Assembly: GCA_030533035.1 (NCBI GenBank)
Contig: JAUNJW010000069.1
Span: forward strand, 1-9,299
DNA from: Erysipelotrichaceae bacterium
Lineage (GTDB): Bacteria > Bacillota_I > Bacilli_A > Erysipelotrichales > Erysipelotrichaceae
Length of the DNA: 9,299 nt
Direction of reading: 5' to 3'
This document shows, in pieces, positions 6,296 through 9,299 of this stretch. The first letter of the stretch is position 1, and each line of letters starts with the position of its first letter. The notes beneath the pieces are model-generated. The model saw only the letters and a program-made list of their open reading frames with translations. It made no database searches and had not been told where the DNA came from. A program made the translations under genes and the position numbers.

Positions 6296-7639
6296 ATGAA
6301 ATGCCCATACTGCAGCGCGGAAATTGAAGACGGCGCGAAATTCTGCACCAACTGCGGCAGACAGATCGGGGAACAGGATCCCGGCACACTGCCCGATGAA
6401 CCGCCCAAAAAAGACATGGAAAAGCTGATCCGCGTTATTACCATCGCGACAGCTGCCATCATGACCGTGATTATCGGCATTACCCTGGGCGTGCGTTCCT
6501 TTGCCGCAAGAAAACTCGCGGAAGGACAGGAGTATTACGAAAAAGGCAACTGGGATGCGGCCATCCCGGCTTTAAAGAGCGCCTACAAATGGGGCTCAAA
6601 GGAAGCTTCCGGCGTGATGCTGGCGGATTCGTACTACCGTACCGAACGGATCGAGGAAGCGTATCAGCTGTTCGAAAAACTCGATATTTCGGACAACGAA
6701 TATGCCACCGGGATCTATGCGGACACCTGCGAAATGATGGCTGTCAAATCGCTCAGGTCCAACCAGCAGGAAATGGCGCTCAGATATCTTGAAAAAGAAT
6801 ATGAGCTGACCGGGGACGAACGGATCAGAAACCGGATCAAAGCCATCCAGGGCGGCGGTTCCTACGCGGATGAAGCAGGCAATGTCTACAACCTGGAAGG
6901 ACTGCCGGAAACACTGGTGCTTCTCAATGAAAGAGGCGAGGAAGTATACCGGACCGACATCGTTTATGACTATGCCGGCTATCCGCAGTATCTCAAGGCA
7001 TATCAGAAAGACAATCCGCAGAAGACAGTCTTCGGCAGCTTTGACTGGGAAGACGGCGCGGAATATGAGATGACAGTATATCCTTCCGGCGATTCATATT
7101 CATGGATCGCGGAAAAATCTGTCATGGAAGAAGGAGAGCTGCGCACACTGACAACACTGAGTGAAGTCTCAAAGCAGATTCTCAGCTTCTCCAGAACCAG
7201 GAATACAGGCGGCGCCCTGACCAGGGAAACCATAACATCTTCGACAGGGGAAACCGCAGAGATTGAATGGCCGGGTGAGGAAAATCCTGATCACGCCGTC
7301 ATGCAGGTGGGGGAACAGACTTACATACTCGCCCTCAGCTATGACAGCGACGGCAATATGACATCGCTCAAAATCACCAAAAACCTTCTGCAGACAGTCA
7401 TGCAGATTGACAATACTTACGAAGAGGGTAAGATTGTACAGCAGGTCACCAGGATCACAGGCATGCCTATGAGCGCCTGGAAGCCTGCCCGGAACTATTC
7501 AAAGACCGTGACGGAATACAGCGGGAAACATCCCATGACCAGAAGCGTGTTCAACGAAAACGGAAAGCTGATCGCCAGAGGCTATTACATTTCCGGTTCA
7601 TGGGGCAGCTGCTGGCTGATGATGTATCTGCCGCAGTGA
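6296..7639 (+). CDS. Zinc-ribbon membrane protein with helical repeats and beta-rich C-terminus, function unknown
   Basis: 447 residues from the ATG at 6296. GGAGG (6283-6287) lies 8 nt before it, whereas the in-frame GTG at 6287 overlaps that site. Seen in order: an N-terminal zinc ribbon C3-P-Y-C6 ... C17-T-N-C20-GRQIG; an acidic/Pro linker (27-40); one membrane helix (about 44-65); a helical region (72-185) with TPR-like AEGQEYYEKGNWDAAIPALK and ADSYYRTERIEEAYQLFEKL; then a Tyr/Gly/Thr-rich, probably beta-structured part (190-447) with repeated [DN]-x-x-G turns. The zinc ribbon would face the cytoplasm and the remainder the outside, by analogy with zinc-ribbon/TM/extracellular proteins common in Bacillota; the topology is inferred. 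Its neighbours are an FHA protein and a lipoprotein, which suggests a shared envelope role. I do not recognise a named family for the C-terminal part. Confidence 0.87.
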   Translation: MKCPYCSAEIEDGAKFCTNCGRQIGEQDPGTLPDEPPKKDMEKLIRVITIATAAIMTVIIGITLGVRSFAARKLAEGQEYYEKGNWDAAIPALKSAYKWGSKEASGVMLADSYYRTERIEEAYQLFEKLDISDNEYATGIYADTCEMMAVKSLRSNQQEMALRYLEKEYELTGDERIRNRIKAIQGGGSYADEAGNVYNLEGLPETLVLLNERGEEVYRTDIVYDYAGYPQYLKAYQKDNPQKTVFGSFDWEDGAEYEMTVYPSGDSYSWIAEKSVMEEGELRTLTTLSEVSKQILSFSRTRNTGGALTRETITSSTGETAEIEWPGEENPDHAVMQVGEQTYILALSYDSDGNMTSLKITKNLLQTVMQIDNTYEEGKIVQQVTRITGMPMSAWKPARNYSKTVTEYSGKHPMTRSVFNENGKLIARGYYISGSWGSCWLMMYLPQ

Positions 7640-7648
7640 GGAAAGATT

Positions 7649-7675
7649 CAGATTTCACCCGGTTGGTGAAGTCTG
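7649..7675 (+). other. 11-bp stem-loop after the zinc-ribbon gene
   Basis: CAGATTTCACC and GGTGAAGTCTG pair over 11 bp with one G-U, loop CGGTT. It begins 10 nt after the stop. No T run follows (CCGTATTGTG), so it is not a standard intrinsic terminator. It may stabilise the mRNA 3' end or act with Rho. Its right arm overlaps the possible -35 of the next gene. Confidence 0.45.
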
Positions 7676-7690
7676 CCGTATTGTGATAAA
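7663..7690 (+). promoter_or_regulatory. Weak candidate promoter for the lipoprotein gene
   Basis: TTGGTG (7663-7668), 16 bp, GATAAA (7685-7690), the latter preceded by TGT (7682-7684 is TGT), which resembles an extended -10. Matches are modest, so co-transcription with the upstream gene is an equal possibility. Confidence 0.25.
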
Positions 7691-7702
7691 CTGATAACGT
7701 TC

Positions 7703-7719
7703 GTCGGAAATTCTCCGGC
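7703..7719 (+). promoter_or_regulatory. Small hairpin directly before the lipoprotein ribosome site
   Basis: GTCGGA and TCCGGC pair over 6 bp (one G-U), loop AATTC. GGGAGGAA (7721-7728) follows 1 nt later. The position matches the hairpins before the FHA and zinc-ribbon genes. Confidence 0.35.
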
Positions 7720-7732
7720 AGGGAGGAATACC

Positions 7733-8290
7733 ATGAAAAAACTGATCCGCGCATTAGCGGCTGCTGCCGCAGTCATGAGCCTTGCCGGCTGTAAGGAAGA
7801 AGTCAAGATCCTCGAAGCAGAGGCCGGTCAGCCTCTGGCCACAATGTTCTTTGACTACACAGTCAACAACGCGTATACAGAAACCACACTGGCCGACAAG
7901 TCCACGTTTGAAGGCTATCAGTTCCTGATTGTTGACCTCAGCGTAGCCAACACGACCGACAGCACAATTTCGATGAGCGATGCCGATTTCTGGATTTCCT
8001 GGGGTGAAGGAGAAGACGAATACGACGCACCGATTTCGGCATACGGAGAAGACCCGCTTGTGACAAACGAACTGGAATCCGTCTATGAGATTGCGGCCGG
8101 TTCCGACGTCAGGGGATCACTGGTCTTTATCGTTCCCGGCGATCACGACACATTTGTCCTGAAAACGGAGGACTATTACTCAACTTCCGAATCAAGCGAA
8201 CCGGTACAGGGTGATACTTACAGCATCACATTCACGATCGGTTCCGACGGCAAGATCATCATGCCGGAACCTGAAGAGGCAGAAGAGTAA
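7733..8290 (+). CDS. DUF4352-like lipoprotein
   Basis: 185-residue secreted lipoprotein. Seen: a signal peptide MKKLIRALAAAAAVMSLAGC with lipobox LAGC (17-20), so Cys20 should be lipidated by Lgt and the protein anchored outside the membrane. The mature part is mostly beta: TMFFDYTVNNAYT (37-49), YQFLIVDLSVANTTDSTIS (62-80), SDADFWISW (82-90) and GSLVFIVPGDHDTFVLK (128-144). This resembles the DUF4352 immunoglobulin-like fold, in which a conserved first strand, a FLVVDVxVxNxxxxxI strand and a late GxLxFxVP strand recur. It ends in an acidic tail EPEEAEE. GGGAGG lies 6 nt before the ATG. Such proteins are common as surface lipoproteins of unknown function. The family assignment is from remembered pattern, not a search. 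Confidence 0.85.
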   Translation: MKKLIRALAAAAAVMSLAGCKEEVKILEAEAGQPLATMFFDYTVNNAYTETTLADKSTFEGYQFLIVDLSVANTTDSTISMSDADFWISWGEGEDEYDAPISAYGEDPLVTNELESVYEIAAGSDVRGSLVFIVPGDHDTFVLKTEDYYSTSESSEPVQGDTYSITFTIGSDGKIIMPEPEEAEE

Positions 8291-8295
8291 AAACA

Positions 8296-8311
8296 GTTTT
8301 AAAGTTTTAAA
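8296..8311 (+). repeat. Tandem octamer GTTTTAAA x2
   Basis: Two exact copies of GTTTTAAA lie head to tail 6 nt after the lipoprotein stop. The AT-rich run could be an UP-like element or simply a spacer. TATTAT (8318-8323) downstream may be a weak -10 for the small gene, but no good -35 accompanies it. Confidence 0.4.
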
Positions 8312-8345
8312 CAGCCGTATTATTACAGAAAGGAATCAAACAGCA

Positions 8346-8513
8346 ATGAAACACACAGATCTTAACGCGATGTACGCGGTGGACTACGAAGCACATGAGT
8401 CCAAAATCCGCGAGTACATGAACGGAAGGGATCTCGAGGCGCTCTGCAGACAGGAGCGCAGCGGATCCGTCCGTATCACCGGTCTGATTCAGCTTGGACC
8501 AGCCAAAAAATAA
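8346..8513 (+). CDS. Small protein of 55 residues, function unknown
   Basis: A short soluble product with no membrane segment or signal peptide. It starts at ATG 8346 with AAAGGA (8329-8334) about 11 nt upstream; the same frame is open further back, but that would run into the lipoprotein gene. Seen: a charged, probably helical middle (YEAHESKIREYMNGRDLEALCRQE, written here in two parts by position 14-26 and 27-37), one Cys, then a short strand-like SGSVRITGLIQLG and a basic end PAKK. It is the last gene before a strong terminator, 55 nt after the lipoprotein stop. I recognise no family. It could be a conserved small protein of its lineage; the ribosome site, codon style and terminator position make a real gene likely. 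Confidence 0.6.
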   Translation: MKHTDLNAMYAVDYEAHESKIREYMNGRDLEALCRQERSGSVRITGLIQLGPAKK

Positions 8514-8523
8514 ATCACACTGC

Positions 8524-8557
8524 AGGTGTTTCCGGGAATCCGGAAACACTTTCTTTT
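8524..8557 (+). terminator. Intrinsic terminator after the small gene
   Basis: GTGTTTCCGG (8526-8535) and CCGGAAACAC (8540-8549) form a perfect 10-bp stem, extendable by a G-U and an A-U pair, with loop GAAT, followed by TTTCTTTT (8550-8557). It starts 11-13 nt after the stop at 8513. It closes the zinc-ribbon/lipoprotein/small-gene transcript and insulates the peptidase gene. Confidence 0.88.
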
Positions 8558-8582
8558 GGAGCAGGGTGGTTTTGACTATAAT
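8556..8582 (+). promoter_or_regulatory. Promoter of the M16 peptidase gene
   Basis: TATAAT (8577-8582) is a perfect -10 box. The -35 is weak: TTGGAG (8556-8561) with a 15-bp spacer or TTTTGG (8554-8559) with 17 bp. The start would be near 8589, giving an 18-nt leader that just holds GAGGTG (8595-8600), 6 nt before the ATG. Confidence 0.6.
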
Positions 8583-8606
8583 AGTGGATGCAGTGAGGTG
8601 TCATAT

Positions 8607-9299
8607 ATGGATATAAAGACAGGAACAGTGCTCAGCGGATTCAGGGTAAACAGAATCCGTGAAATACCCGACTGTGCCGGTGTGCTCTATGAAATGGAAC
8701 ATGAACAAACCGGGGCGCAGCTTTGCTGGATGAAGCGGCAGGATGAAAACAAGACATTCGCCGTCACATTCAAAACCATTCCGGAAAACGATACCGGCGT
8801 TTTCCATATCCTCGAGCACAGTGTGCTCAACGGATCTGAAAAATATCCGGTCCGGGAACCGTTTGTGGAACTGCTCAAGTCCAGCATGCAGACATTCCTG
8901 AACGCCTTTACCTACCCGGACAAGACCATGTATCCTGTTTCCTCAAGAAACAGCAGGGATTTCATGAATCTCATGTCCGTCTACCTGGACGCGGTTTTCC
9001 ACCCGGCCATCTATACCAATCCGAATATCTTCTACCAGGAAGGCTGGCACTACGAAATCCGCGATGAGCAGGAAGAGCCTGTATACAAAGGCGTCGTGCT
9101 CAATGAAATGAAAGGCGCTTTCGCTTCAGTGGATGAAACCATCGTGGACGAAATCAGCCGGATGCTGTTTCCGGACAACTGCTACCGGTTTGTCTCCGGC
9201 GGCGATCCGGAATATATCACAGACCTTTCCTATGAGAAATTCATAGAAACCCACGGCCGTTTCTACCATCCCTCCAATGCCAGGGTATATCTGGACGGC
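8607..9299 (+). CDS. M16C zinc metallopeptidase, presequence-protease (PreP/HypA) type (N-terminal part)
   Basis: 231 codons of an insulinase-family peptidase, cut at the window end; full members are about 950-1000 residues. Seen: the inverted zinc motif HILEH (67-71), in which the two His bind zinc and Glu70 is the base; and KGVVLNEMKGA (161-171), whose Glu167 lies 96 residues after the second His, the spacing I recall for the third ligand in plant PreP. Supporting motifs are VLNGSEKYPVREPFVEL (73-89), QTFLNAFTYPDKTMYPVSS (95-113), FYQEGWHYE (142-150) and FYHPSNARVY (219-228), typical of the M16C subfamily. No signal peptide is present, so it is cytoplasmic, probably degrading short unstructured peptides inside its closed chamber. 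GAGGTG precedes the ATG by 6 nt. It has its own promoter after a terminator. Confidence 0.95.
   Translation, partial: MDIKTGTVLSGFRVNRIREIPDCAGVLYEMEHEQTGAQLCWMKRQDENKTFAVTFKTIPENDTGVFHILEHSVLNGSEKYPVREPFVELLKSSMQTFLNAFTYPDKTMYPVSSRNSRDFMNLMSVYLDAVFHPAIYTNPNIFYQEGWHYEIRDEQEEPVYKGVVLNEMKGAFASVDETIVDEISRMLFPDNCYRFVSGGDPEYITDLSYEKFIETHGRFYHPSNARVYLDG

Overview
The window looks like the chromosome of a Gram-positive, low-to-mid GC Bacillota bacterium. The evidence is the tmk-holB-ricT-rsmI order (a thinned version of the Bacillus tmk to rsmI block), strong AGGAGG-type ribosome binding sites, a PrsW-type protease and a diacylglyceryl-type lipoprotein signal. An Erysipelotrichia-like lineage is my guess; the sequence alone does not prove it. 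No mobile element, tRNA, rRNA or CRISPR array was seen, and the coding style is even throughout.

Layout. Positions 1-689 (minus strand) hold the N-terminal half of a GH1 6-phospho-beta-glucosidase, cut by the window edge. It is divergent from everything else and separated by a 109-bp region with a promoter for each side and a short palindrome. Positions 799-5283 (plus strand) hold a tightly overlapping five-gene operon: thymidylate kinase (tmk), DNA polymerase III delta' (holB), the PSP1/RicT protein, 16S rRNA methyltransferase RsmI and a PrsW-family intramembrane metalloprotease. Every junction overlaps by 1-14 nt. tmk appears to be leaderless: its TATAAT box lies only 6 bp before the ATG and no Shine-Dalgarno sequence is present.

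Positions 5365-8513 carry four less conserved genes with looser spacing: a membrane-anchored FHA protein with a Glu/Pro-rich stalk, a zinc-ribbon/TM/helical-repeat protein with a beta-rich C-terminal region, a DUF4352-like lipoprotein, and a 55-residue protein of unknown function. A clear intrinsic terminator at 8524-8557 closes this part. The FHA, zinc-ribbon and lipoprotein genes each have a small hairpin just upstream of the Shine-Dalgarno. Positions 8607-9299 hold the N-terminal part of an M16C (PreP-like) zinc peptidase with its own promoter, cut by the window end.

How the genes fit together. The first operon combines nucleotide supply, clamp loading, RNA-decay control and rRNA modification. 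The PrsW-FHA-zinc-ribbon-lipoprotein stretch looks like an envelope sensing or signalling set, because four consecutive products are membrane-bound and three have regulatory or interaction-type domains. That functional link is inference from adjacency. I see no clear proof of a wholly new system; the best leads are this envelope cluster, the leaderless tmk, the disordered RicT tail and the 55-residue protein.
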